The position numbers and the translations under genes were made by a program. Positions 27,564 to 35,378 of a stretch of 64,000 bases of DNA are shown in pieces. The DNA is taken from IMG/VR virus record IMGVR_UViG_3300027759_006101, positions 248,001 through 312,000 of that record; one strand, 5' to 3'. Below the pieces are notes generated by a model that searched no databases, was not told where the DNA came from, and saw nothing but the letters and a program-made list of their open reading frames with translations. How positions within the stretch are numbered: the stretch's first letter is position 1; every line of letters starts with the position of its first letter. The DNA comes from a virus.

Positions 27564-30557
27564 TTATGAACTCGTTATACTTGTCATACTGTAAGTATTG
27601 TTTCTAAAAATAACTACAGCTCTATATCTAGCGGAATTACCAGCGCCTGCTACACCTGTAGTCTTAACTCCTATTGACCAACCTAATGCGCCGCCTGAAG
27701 CAGATGTTTTTGCTGAAATTGCAGCAGATCTAGTAGATCCATTGTTAGAATTTGAGCCTTGTAATACTCCTAAATCAAACCACAAAGCGTCTCCATCTAA
27801 ATAAAGTAAAACATTTATGTTTCCTGTCCCATAAGGTGCTATATTTGAAGCTGTAAAACCTCCGAATGTCAAAGTTCCAGTACTTGCTGATGTTTTGTAG
27901 AAATATCTTTGATATTCTTGATCACCAGAGAAAGTGTGCGTACCGCCCCATTGAGTATCATAATCAGATGCTAATGGGTATTGCAATGTGCCAGATCTAA
28001 CTTGAGCATTACCATTAGCCATATCAATAGTAGAAGTAAAAGCTATACCTGAACCTATAACCAATCTTCTTGCCTCATCTTGAAAACCATCAAATGTGTC
28101 TGTAGAAATTGTTCCATAAGTATTAATTGCTTTAGTTATAGTTGCATTGGAAGCTGCAGTTGTTCCGTGGGCTTTGTAAATTGTTACAGTCAAATACTTA
28201 TTGAATGAAGACTGACTTGCAACAGATAAAGAGACTCTGACGTGATTAGAGCCTGATTTATCTAATTCGTCAGTATATAAAGGAGGACTTGCTGGCAAGC
28301 CTGTTGCAGTATTTAAACCAGTAGCTGAAATTGCATAAACTTGCGTAACATTATAAGCACAACTGTAAATACCAGCTGCACCTTTGAAATAAACACTAAA
28401 ACCTGTGCCTGAAGCGTAATATGAAATTCCAGAAAGCCATTTGTCAGACTGACTATATGTTGATGCAGTGGCCGCCTGTGAAAAAACTGGACTGCCATTA
28501 GACGCTGACCAAGGGTCTTTCCACATTTCATATGTATTTGTCAATTGACTGTTTTCAGTGTGAGAAATAAATACTCCCTCGTATCCAGGATTGGGCTGTG
28601 TGTACGCTGAAATTTGAGCATTTGCTTTAGTCCATATGCTGTTATATGTCCCTAATGCAGAAAGCCTTAAATTATTATTTGTAAATCCAACAGTGTAGTT
28701 TGTTGTCAGATCGATAGTACCAACACCACCACCTGTTGAAGTTAAGAAATTATATCTCTTAAAGAATATTGTTCCATAAGTGGATGTTGTCAAACTACCA
28801 GCAGAGAATGTAGTGCTAGTGTTTGCTGTATTTAATGTATGAGCCCCAGATAAGTAATATTTACTAGTTATCAGGCTGCCAGTACCATAGCCAGCTTGAT
28901 ACCATTCTGTACCTAAGCCAGCTGATATCCTAACTGTATAGTAAGTAGGAACACTGCTTGCGACTAATGATGTTCCAGTTAAGTAGCTAGGTCTGGCAGG
29001 AGCTAAAAGGGCCAGTAATTCATTCACATCATCAAAAGCGTTGGAAATTGTAGTATTGTTAGTCCAAGTTGAAAAGAAACCATCAGTATAAACTCCATCA
29101 GTTGGAGTACCAATAGTAGTTGTTCCAGATCCTCCGCTAGTAGCAGTCATTGGAACCCAAGATAGATTTCCAACAGTGTCTGAACTTAATACTGAAGTGC
29201 CAGTTGCTGGACTACTTTGTGGCAAAATATATGTTGTAGAGGCTGTAGAACTTGATTTAAATCCAGTGTAGTAACTACCATTCCAGAAATTCAGACTTCC
29301 ATCTAAATTTATTGTTTGTCCTACACCAACGCCACCTGTGACGGTTAAAGATCCAGTAGAAGTAGTTGTCGATGCTACTGAACTTGAAACAATTAAGTTA
29401 TTTGTGAAAGTTTTATTTCCAGCAAATGATTGATCCAATGTTGAAATAAGACCAGTGGCAGCAATTCCAGCTATAGGTATGTTGAATGTGTGTGTTGAGC
29501 CTGAAGAGACAATATTGAAACCAGACCCACTTGTACCAGTTGCAAAATATTGAGTTGCACTTGTTAAATTATTTAAATAAGCAATACCGCTAATTCCAGT
29601 AGCGCTTAAACTGGAAAATACTAAACTTCCAGCGTCATAGGTGATTGCAATTCCAGGACCAGCAACCAAGCTGTGCCATTCAACATCTGCTCCGCAATTA
29701 GATACAGAAAGGACTTGATTGGGTGTTCCTAATGGTAATCTTGCCCAGCTTGCACCATCAAAATGTAATATGTCACCTTGAACTTCGTATGGTATTGTTA
29801 GCTTGCTGGCATCAAATGTTTGGCTTGTTGAAAAAGTAATTGGCTGGGAGTAAGTTTGAGTTCCAGTCCAATTGAAATTATAAGCTTCATTGATTGAAAC
29901 ACTACCATATGATGTAATTGGATTTGAGGATAACGATATACCGCTTCCAGCAGTAATACTTGTAATCCCAGAACCTACAGCAACCCAAGAACTTCCATTG
30001 TATAGGTCTAACTTGTTAGTATCTGTGTTGTAATAAACTTGTCCAGCAGTTCCAGAAGCAACTCTAGTAGTTAAGTTGGCAAATCTTAGGAACTGGCTTC
30101 CCATTGAGATAGCGCCAGTAGGAGTATTGCCACCATCTAGTCTTAAATATCTATTGTCTGCAAAAGACTGAGTAATTCCAGAAGTACCAGTCGAAGCAAT
30201 TTCATTCCAAGTAGACCCGTCGTAAACCTTAAGAACACTGTAAGTTGTATTAAAATATAAAGCTCCACTTACACCAGTGCCAGGATCGCTTGGACCAGAA
30301 CCTACAGCAAGACCATATTTTCCTGGGTCTGGCTGAAATATAATATTAGACGGAACAATGTCTCCTGATTTTTTGATATAAAAATCAGGTGCTATCGAAA
30401 AAGTAAAAACCCCACTATTTATGTTTAAGGTTAAACCGCTATCTGGGTTGACCTTAAATGACAAATCTCCACGTAAAGTATTGAGAGATGTTACTACGTT
30501 GGATCTTTGCAGAGAACCAACAATTAGTCTAGGGGGTACTATATAAAAATCAGACAT
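27564..30557 (-). CDS. Modular tail-fibre protein (997 aa), first gene of the fibre cluster
   Basis: A 997-aa fibre at the upstream end of the 30-kb minus-strand cluster. The N-terminal 190 residues contain GALYFNTTYSVLKVYDGSTW and GQVYYNTDTNKLDLYNGSSW, typical of fibre attachment regions. A THTFNIPIAGI cassette and a GVGVGQTINLDG cassette follow. Residues 500-997 form a unique C-terminal half with PSYLTGTSLVASS, LSGAHTLNTAN and DEARRLVIGSGIAF motifs, probably a receptor-binding head. No Shine-Dalgarno sequence precedes the ATG, and the start codon lies at the foot of a weak AT-rich hairpin (30556-30575), so initiation may be regulated. Confidence 0.82.
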   Translation of the reverse strand: MSDFYIVPPRLIVGSLQRSNVVTSLNTLRGDLSFKVNPDSGLTLNINSGVFTFSIAPDFYIKKSGDIVPSNIIFQPDPGKYGLAVGSGPSDPGTGVSGALYFNTTYSVLKVYDGSTWNEIASTGTSGITQSFADNRYLRLDGGNTPTGAISMGSQFLRFANLTTRVASGTAGQVYYNTDTNKLDLYNGSSWVAVGSGITSITAGSGISLSSNPITSYGSVSINEAYNFNWTGTQTYSQPITFSTSQTFDASKLTIPYEVQGDILHFDGASWARLPLGTPNQVLSVSNCGADVEWHSLVAGPGIAITYDAGSLVFSSLSATGISGIAYLNNLTSATQYFATGTSGSGFNIVSSGSTHTFNIPIAGIAATGLISTLDQSFAGNKTFTNNLIVSSSVASTTTSTGSLTVTGGVGVGQTINLDGSLNFWNGSYYTGFKSSSTASTTYILPQSSPATGTSVLSSDTVGNLSWVPMTATSGGSGTTTIGTPTDGVYTDGFFSTWTNNTTISNAFDDVNELLALLAPARPSYLTGTSLVASSVPTYYTVRISAGLGTEWYQAGYGTGSLITSKYYLSGAHTLNTANTSTTFSAGSLTTSTYGTIFFKRYNFLTSTGGGVGTIDLTTNYTVGFTNNNLRLSALGTYNSIWTKANAQISAYTQPNPGYEGVFISHTENSQLTNTYEMWKDPWSASNGSPVFSQAATASTYSQSDKWLSGISYYASGTGFSVYFKGAAGIYSCAYNVTQVYAISATGLNTATGLPASPPLYTDELDKSGSNHVRVSLSVASQSSFNKYLTVTIYKAHGTTAASNATITKAINTYGTISTDTFDGFQDEARRLVIGSGIAFTSTIDMANGNAQVRSGTLQYPLASDYDTQWGGTHTFSGDQEYQRYFYKTSASTGTLTFGGFTASNIAPYGTGNINVLLYLDGDALWFDLGVLQGSNSNNGSTRSAAISAKTSASGGALGWSIGVKTTGVAGAGNSARYRAVVIFRNNTYSMTSITSS

Positions 30558-30758
30558 TTGTTATTTTTGACAAATCAAACGAAATAAGGCCATAGACATT
30601 TTTTACAGTTATTGATTGATATAAATTATATTCATTGCAGATAGAGTATAAACTTTTATGAATAATCGATAAAGGTAGTGATCTGGATTATATTGAAAGA
30701 AAAATCTATAAATCGGTTTGGTTTCTAAGATGATGAAATCATTTAAGGAGTTTGAATA
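30558..30758. other. Divergent intergenic region between the fibre cluster and plus-strand structural genes
   Basis: This 201-bp gap separates the minus-strand 30-kb fibre cluster from the plus-strand genes, so it should hold the promoters for both. It is very AT-rich, with TATAAATT at 30620-30627 and TATAAATC at 30707-30714, which resemble the T4-type late promoter box TATAAATA. Neither is exact, and no convincing -35 box is placed. AAGGAG just before 30759 is a good ribosome-binding site. No ORF is supported here. Confidence 0.4.
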
Positions 30759-31631
30759 ATGCCAACTTATCCATCTTCGCTTTTATTGGGAGTTGCACCA
30801 GGAATAAGATCTGTTAACAATTATAATAACAGATTTGAATTTAGATTTGACAATGAGCCAACTGCAATGTCACTCGCTGGTTTTGCAATTTCAGCAGGTA
30901 CAGGCGCAACATTACAAAGTTCACCTACATATTCAGGTAATGTTCTAACAGGTTCTGGTTCAACAACTTTATTTATAGATGGTGTTTTATATACTGATAC
31001 TGCAACAACAGTTTTAGTAAAAGACCAATCTAATGCAATTCAGAATGGTGTCTATACTCTTTCTAAAGCTGGTTCTGCATCTACATACTGGCAATTAACA
31101 AGAGACACCAGATTTGATGAAGATGCTGAGCTTAAGAGAAATACAATTTTCTCTGTCACAAACGGAACTGTAAACGCATCCCAGAAGTTCTTCTTATCTT
31201 CTGACGAGCCTATTATTCCAGGTACTAGTAGCATAACATTCGGCGCTCTTGGCACTACTGTTGTTTATCCAAGTGCTGCAAAATATCCTACTGACGTAAA
31301 TGTAGGTACAGCAGAAAGAACAAGCGCAACAATGTTTATTGAAGACTTTAGGTCTATGCTTAATACAATTCAATATGACTTGACAGCTTTGGAAACTTCT
31401 TTTTCAAGCGTTTCAACTGAAGGTTTAAAGTGGATGGCTTCTTCAAACATCAACACAATCCAAAACCTTTATAGAAAATTCAGAAAAATAAGCTATGAAA
31501 TTACAAAATTAAGAGGCGATATCGACAGAATGAACACTGTTGGATTTGCTGCTTCATTCCCTGGAATTGGTCTTACTTCTACATATCCATCTGGCAAAAA
31601 TAGATTAACTAATATTGCTGGTGGATATTAG
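30759..31631 (+). CDS. Structural protein with NGxY-repeat domain, MPTYPSSL family
   Basis: A 290-aa protein with AAGGAG upstream. It starts MPTYPSSLLLGVAPG and ends TYPSGKNRLTNIAGGY, both shared with the protein at 31736. Between them, residues 50-165 carry one copy of a module (TTVLVKDQSNAIQNGVYTLS, then YWQLTRDTRFDED) that is repeated about eleven times in the 1942-aa protein at 44333-50161. A KYPTDVNVG motif and a helical, probably coiled, segment with IQNLYRKFRKISYEITKLRG follow. Likely a virion structural protein, perhaps a fibre connector or decoration; no enzyme motif. Confidence 0.7.
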   Translation: MPTYPSSLLLGVAPGIRSVNNYNNRFEFRFDNEPTAMSLAGFAISAGTGATLQSSPTYSGNVLTGSGSTTLFIDGVLYTDTATTVLVKDQSNAIQNGVYTLSKAGSASTYWQLTRDTRFDEDAELKRNTIFSVTNGTVNASQKFFLSSDEPIIPGTSSITFGALGTTVVYPSAAKYPTDVNVGTAERTSATMFIEDFRSMLNTIQYDLTALETSFSSVSTEGLKWMASSNINTIQNLYRKFRKISYEITKLRGDIDRMNTVGFAASFPGIGLTSTYPSGKNRLTNIAGGY

Positions 31632-31643
31632 AAGGAATAAGCG

Positions 31644-31705
31644 TCGGAGAAACAAAATTAATCTATTGAAAACAAAAAATATGTTTATTAGTTTTGTTTC
31701 TTCGA
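31644..31705 (+). promoter_or_regulatory. Long hairpin between paralogous structural genes
   Basis: The arms 31644-31662 and 31687-31705 pair over 19 bp with two G-U pairs, around a 24-nt loop. It follows the stop at 31631 and precedes the ribosome-binding site (AAGGAG) of the next gene. No U-run follows the stem, so a processing or mRNA-stability element, or partial attenuation to set the ratio of the two proteins, is more likely than a full terminator. Confidence 0.5.
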
Positions 31706-31735
31706 AGAAAATGATACGGTATAAGGAGTACTAAT

Positions 31736-32245
31736 ATGCCAACATATCCATCAAGTTTATACAAAGGTACAGCAAGATCAGCCAACGGTACTACTAACGA
31801 TCCAGGCTCATACCTTTGGAACAACTTAACCACCTATCAAGAGTTAAAAGATACTACAATTGGTAATGGCTCTGGCCCTAACGACACAACAACTGTAACT
31901 TTTAATTCTGCAGCAAAATACCCAACTGACGTGACATTTGGTGGCACTGCAATTGGTTCATCAACATATGAAGATTTTGATTTAATTCAATCTACTTTAT
32001 CTACTTTGATTACAAATTATGGTACTGCGGTTTCAGGTATTACAGCAACTGAAAAAGAGATTGCTGCAAACTTCTCTGGAATTTCTTACAACAATCTTCA
32101 ATCAAAAATGGAGAAGATTGCTTTTGAACTCAACAGATTAATTGCTGATATTACATTAGTTAATGCTGGTACTGCAGTAACAACTGCATTAGGTAGATAT
32201 CCATCTGGATGGAATAGATTTACCAACACTTCTGGCGGTATCTAA
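31736..32245 (+). CDS. Structural protein, short paralogue of the MPTYPSSL family
   Basis: A 169-aa protein with AAGGAG eight bases before the ATG. It shares MPTYPSSL at the start, AAKYPTDVTFG in the middle, a long helical region (NLQSKMEKIAFELNRLIADI) and YPSGWNRFTNTSGG at the end with the upstream 290-aa protein, but lacks the inserted NGxY module. The pair looks like a duplication in which one copy gained or lost that module. A bidirectional terminator follows directly. Probable abundant virion component; exact position in the particle unknown. Confidence 0.7.
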   Translation: MPTYPSSLYKGTARSANGTTNDPGSYLWNNLTTYQELKDTTIGNGSGPNDTTTVTFNSAAKYPTDVTFGGTAIGSSTYEDFDLIQSTLSTLITNYGTAVSGITATEKEIAANFSGISYNNLQSKMEKIAFELNRLIADITLVNAGTAVTTALGRYPSGWNRFTNTSGGI

Positions 32246-32263
32246 TCTTTTTTATCACCTACT

Positions 32264-32297
32264 AAAAAAGAGGGGAGAGAAATCTCCCCTCTTTTTT
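32264..32297 (+). terminator. Bidirectional intrinsic terminator
   Basis: The arms 32264-32278 and 32283-32297 form a 15-bp stem (GAGGGGAGA core) capped by a GAAA tetraloop. T-runs flank it on both strands, so it can end the plus-strand structural genes and the minus-strand transglycosylase transcript, whose stop codon it touches. Confidence 0.9.
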
Positions 32298-32911
32298 TAT
32301 TTCCAAATTGGCCCTTTCCCAAGTTTAGATTTTAATGCATCTATTGAAAGATGTTCCAATCTCGTTTGAACTAGCATTGTTTTTACAGAGTACCTATTTT
32401 TCATATAAGATCCATTGTAAGATCTGTACATATTTCTATAAGCTGTTCTGCTAGGCAATCCTTTTCTGGAGTGTTTTCGCAAATGAACAGATAACTCTTT
32501 AGTCCCAATTGCTATATTCCCCTCAATTGTGCGTGGATTATAGACTCTTTTAGGGTCGTAATACCTAATTGATGGTCTGACTAGCTGCATCATACCAATA
32601 CAGGGTCTACTAGTCATCTTGAATTCACTTTCAACATATGCGGTAGAAGCTATCACATATGGGTCTACTTTGAAAACTGCAGCATACTTTATTATAGCAG
32701 CTGTAATTTTCTTTATGTATGATTGCGAATATCTCGGTTGAACAAGTTTGATAAATTTAGAAATTTTTTCTTTTTTATCAAGTTTATCCTTTGATGTTGA
32801 TACGGAAACTTTCGCATCTTGATGGTATGGTTTCGGTGGTAATTTTACTACTCTCATACTTGTGAGTAAAAGAATAATAGAGATTACTACCTGACTGATT
32901 ACCTCAATCAT
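32297..32911 (-). CDS. Membrane-anchored lytic transglycosylase (SLT-like)
   Basis: A 204-aa protein cleaving peptidoglycan, from its motifs. I choose the ATG at 32911 because AAGGAG (32918-32923) is six bases away; the ATG at 32917 would touch it. Residues 1-20 are one hydrophobic segment (VISQVVISIILLLTS), a signal anchor. The SLT domain shows YVIASTAYVESEF with the probable catalytic Glu at about residue 94, then IGMMQLVRPSI, GNIAIGTKEL and an AYRNMYRSYNGS segment, the usual order for family 1 transglycosylases. It could be a lysis enzyme (signal-arrest type) or virion-associated; it stands alone with no holin recognised nearby. Confidence 0.75.
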   Translation of the reverse strand: MIEVISQVVISIILLLTSMRVVKLPPKPYHQDAKVSVSTSKDKLDKKEKISKFIKLVQPRYSQSYIKKITAAIIKYAAVFKVDPYVIASTAYVESEFKMTSRPCIGMMQLVRPSIRYYDPKRVYNPRTIEGNIAIGTKELSVHLRKHSRKGLPSRTAYRNMYRSYNGSYMKNRYSVKTMLVQTRLEHLSIDALKSKLGKGPIWK

Positions 32912-32997
32912 TGTCATCTCCTTTTCATTTCAAGCAGGAAATCACTTGAAATCTTTTATATTATAAAATGTAAGTGTTTTAATCTGAGAAAAATCAT

Positions 32998-33303
32998 ATG
33001 AGTTTACTAGACAATCTTAATAAATACCACAAGAATCCCGAAAATGCAAAACCTAAAGGTAAAATAAATTTATCAAGGTCTTGCGAATCTTGTGGAAACG
33101 TTTTACCATTAAATACTGGCTTATTTAGATTCTTGCCAGTATATGCTGAAACTGCGCCTTGGTATAAAGATCGTATTGGTAAAAATGTATGTTTTTCTTG
33201 TTTGCCTCCTGAAGTTCAAAATCAGTTATCGAACAATATCACAACTGCATCTAAAAAATCTTATGTTGATGATTTGTTCGTAGAAATTTTTAAGAGTAAA
33301 TAA
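32998..33303 (+). CDS. Small zinc-binding protein, four-cysteine
   Basis: A 101-aa protein with two CxxC knuckles (CESCGNVL near residue 29 and CFSCLPP near residue 66) spaced about 36 residues apart, a pattern that normally binds one zinc. The N-terminus is basic and polar. The stop abuts the next ATG with no gap, so the two genes are co-translated. No family is recognised; such proteins often bind nucleic acid or protein partners. Confidence 0.6.
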   Translation: MSLLDNLNKYHKNPENAKPKGKINLSRSCESCGNVLPLNTGLFRFLPVYAETAPWYKDRIGKNVCFSCLPPEVQNQLSNNITTASKKSYVDDLFVEIFKSK

Positions 33304-33579
33304 ATGAATATTTCCAAATTAGCTCAATTGATAAAAGATTTGGAAGAGTCTGGCTTAGAGAATGAAGCGACAGAATTGGCTGATGCTATTACTGAAGAAA
33401 CAGACCCAAATCAAATCTTAAACAGAGCTGATATCAATAATTTGATAGATAGTATTGCTGGAGGTGTTTTATATCACTTAAAGCTTGATAATAACATTTC
33501 TTTTGAAGGAAATAAAGTTTCAGATCAAACTTTATTGGACATTAGAAACAGCTTAGATCAAATTATTAAAACTTCTTAG
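33304..33579 (+). CDS. Small acidic helical protein with LExxGL motif
   Basis: A 91-aa acidic, probably all-helical protein starting immediately after the zinc-binding gene. Residues 4-25 (KLAQLIKDLEESGLENEATE) resemble the LDxxGLYxxADxL motif found in the proteins at 35379-36131 and 50703-51284. It lacks membrane segments and cysteines. The 3' end overlaps the convergent minus-strand gene by four bases. Function unknown; the shared motif suggests a common partner or assembly role. Confidence 0.55.
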   Translation: MNISKLAQLIKDLEESGLENEATELADAITEETDPNQILNRADINNLIDSIAGGVLYHLKLDNNISFEGNKVSDQTLLDIRNSLDQIIKTS

Positions 33580-33803
33580 CTATATTTTAGTTTTTTATAA
33601 TCTTCCATACAGCTTTCTGGAATTTCTTTTTCTCTGCATTCTTCGCAGTGAGTAGACATATGAGCCACCCAATCATCCCAAGTCTTAAGTTGTTTTCTAT
33701 TCATCGCAAAAACTGTACGATATTTAAGACCTGGAAGATATAATTCTTCTTTAGAATAAAAATTTTTTCCGCAATTTTGACAATAGCAAGTAATTGTAGG
33801 CAT
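33576..33803 (-). CDS. Small zinc-finger protein
   Basis: A 75-aa protein. A longer frame reaches 33884, but the ATG at 33803 overlaps the upstream stop (TAATG) and begins directly before the zinc ligands: MPTITCYCQNCGKNF, with CxxC near residues 8-11, and HCEECREKEIPESC near the end. Four or five cysteines and a histidine can form one treble-clef-like site. It ends the minus-strand operon that begins with ClpX. No specific function is recognised. Confidence 0.6.
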   Translation of the reverse strand: MPTITCYCQNCGKNFYSKEELYLPGLKYRTVFAMNRKQLKTWDDWVAHMSTHCEECREKEIPESCMEDYKKLKYS

Positions 33804-34258
33804 TATTTTACGAAGTCCACTAATCCTTTGCCTGTAACTAATTGCAAGATAGTTAAAAAGGCTATAATTCCACCAATAGTCCACGCAACTTTATTCAATG
33901 TATTTTTGACATCCCAGTACATTTTTTTGATAAACTTTACGTCTTCTTTCATTTCTTCAACAGTTCCGCCAAAATCAGAAATTTGTGCTGTATATTCTAA
34001 TGTTGCTTCTTCTAACTCAGCATCTCTCCTAATTTGAGCGCTTTGAAAATTCTCAAACAACTTTTCAAGAATTGCGTAGTCTTTAGAAAGTTTTTTAAAC
34101 TCATCATCTGAAAGTATTTTTAATGATTCAACCTTTCCTAGCAATTCTTTTTGATTAGTTAAAATATTAATAAGAGCCATATTAAAATCTAAATATGCCT
34201 CTGTCTGTGCTTTGTAGACGTTCTTAAGCTGTTCTAAACCGACTTCGTTTTCTTGCAT
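33803..34258 (-). CDS. Coiled-coil protein with C-terminal membrane segment
   Basis: A 151-aa protein with GGAGGAG just upstream of the ATG. Residues 1-115 are strongly helical and charged with heptad-like spacing (KLSKDYAILEKLFENFQSAQ, EEMKEDVKFIKKMYWDVKN). Residues 122-142 form one hydrophobic segment (AWTIGGIIAFLTILQLVTG), giving a tail-anchored topology. It could be a membrane-tethered adaptor, a lysis or superinfection factor, or a spanin-like protein, although no lipobox or partner is evident. It is translationally coupled to the zinc-finger gene downstream. Confidence 0.6.
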   Translation of the reverse strand: MQENEVGLEQLKNVYKAQTEAYLDFNMALINILTNQKELLGKVESLKILSDDEFKKLSKDYAILEKLFENFQSAQIRRDAELEEATLEYTAQISDFGGTVEEMKEDVKFIKKMYWDVKNTLNKVAWTIGGIIAFLTILQLVTGKGLVDFVK

Positions 34259-34269
34259 TTCTCCTCCGA

Positions 34270-34590
34270 TTATAAGGCAGAGAGAACTTGTCGTAATTTT
34301 TTGGAAGATTCTGTGAGTTTAGTAATTGTTTCATCAACTACTTCAAAAATGATTAATTTACTTTTGGTTCCGCTATTGAGATCTTGTTTTTTAATTTGAT
34401 ATTTCAGGCCTTGATACGAAAGGATGGAAGCATTGACATACTTCTTTACATCCAATCCATTTTCAAATAATTCTCTAGCGTGTATATTCATTATGATGTT
34501 TTTATTTTCATCAACAATACAAGCTGGAAATTCAAATGTATTTAATAAGCCACATAGTAGATTAGACGGGTTCTCACAAGTTACTTCCAT
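34270..34590 (-). CDS. PAS-like small protein
   Basis: A 106-aa protein. The central pattern LLNTFEFPACIVDENKNII, then NIHARELFENGLDVKKY, resembles the first strands and helix of a PAS domain (a hydrophobic strand, D-E-x-x-x-I, an N-x-x-A-x-x-LF helix). The end is a short helix rich in K and E. PAS domains sense small molecules or mediate dimerisation; no output domain is fused. The resemblance is by pattern only. It sits between the macro-domain and coiled-coil membrane genes in one operon. Confidence 0.5.
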   Translation of the reverse strand: MEVTCENPSNLLCGLLNTFEFPACIVDENKNIIMNIHARELFENGLDVKKYVNASILSYQGLKYQIKKQDLNSGTKSKLIIFEVVDETITKLTESSKKLRQVLSAL

Positions 34591-34601
34591 TCAACACTAC
34601 C

Positions 34602-35360
34602 TCAAGTAAATATTCTATTGTAATATTCCTCGTATGTATTGTAACTGTCCTCGTCTTCCATAACTACAAAAATATTTTTAATTTTGCAATTTTTCTCTGA
34701 GTTCAAGAATGTTTTTATAGCTGATAATTGAACTCGGGCAGAATCATTGATATCTAAAGTTCCACAATCACTAGGCAACATTACAATATTTCTAGCTTCT
34801 TCTTGGTTTGCTAAAATAAGAGCTTTTTTGATTGCTGACTTTGTATCAGCTTCATTTACAAGCCTGCTCTCTCCTGCTACTACTGCATGATAAACTTTCT
34901 GAGGTTTAACTTTAGAATCACCAAAACCATTTGAAGTAATATATACGGTGCCCATTTTGATTGGTTTTGAGAATTTATCACATTCAAATTGAATTCTGCC
35001 TCTTGACATACGATTGAGCAGAGGATCGTCTATAGTAAGGCCAATATTCGTTGGGTAAACCAAAACATCTGACTTGACAAGATAAGGGTTTTCAACTTTG
35101 TGGATACTTACTTTAGTACTTTCGACAAATTCTTCAGTGATTTGTTTTACAGCTGGTTCGTCAATAACTTCTTGAGATTTAGATTCTTTTGTTTCTTCTT
35201 TGTACGAACACTTAAGAATAGAACCTTCGCAATCAGAAATCCATTTTTCTTGAATTACTGAAAATTCTTTTTTCAATAAAAAAGCTACTAATCTTGGGTT
35301 TGAAATTAACTTGAGAGCACATTCTGATGTTTGAGTGTAAAGTGGGCAAATTTGATCCAT
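34602..35360 (-). CDS. Macro-domain-like protein with cysteine-containing N-terminus
   Basis: A 252-aa protein. Residues 90-245 follow the macro (ADP-ribose-binding) domain layout: a VKSDVLVYPTNIGL strand in place of the usual D-A-I-V-N-A-A-N, a small-residue loop LNRMSRGRIQFE, a VYITSNGFGDSKVKPQKVYHAVV pair of strands, helix KSAIKKALILANQ, strand NIVMLPSDCGT and a final NIFVVM strand. The N-terminal 55 residues contain four cysteines (CPLYTQ, EC, DC, KC), possibly a metal site, followed by a charged linker. Macro domains bind or hydrolyse ADP-ribose adducts; activity here is inferred. Neighbours are PAS-like and virion-type genes. Confidence 0.6.
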   Translation of the reverse strand: MDQICPLYTQTSECALKLISNPRLVAFLLKKEFSVIQEKWISDCEGSILKCSYKEETKESKSQEVIDEPAVKQITEEFVESTKVSIHKVENPYLVKSDVLVYPTNIGLTIDDPLLNRMSRGRIQFECDKFSKPIKMGTVYITSNGFGDSKVKPQKVYHAVVAGESRLVNEADTKSAIKKALILANQEEARNIVMLPSDCGTLDINDSARVQLSAIKTFLNSEKNCKIKNIFVVMEDEDSYNTYEEYYNRIFT

Positions 35361-35378
35361 ACTTTAGTTATACAGATG

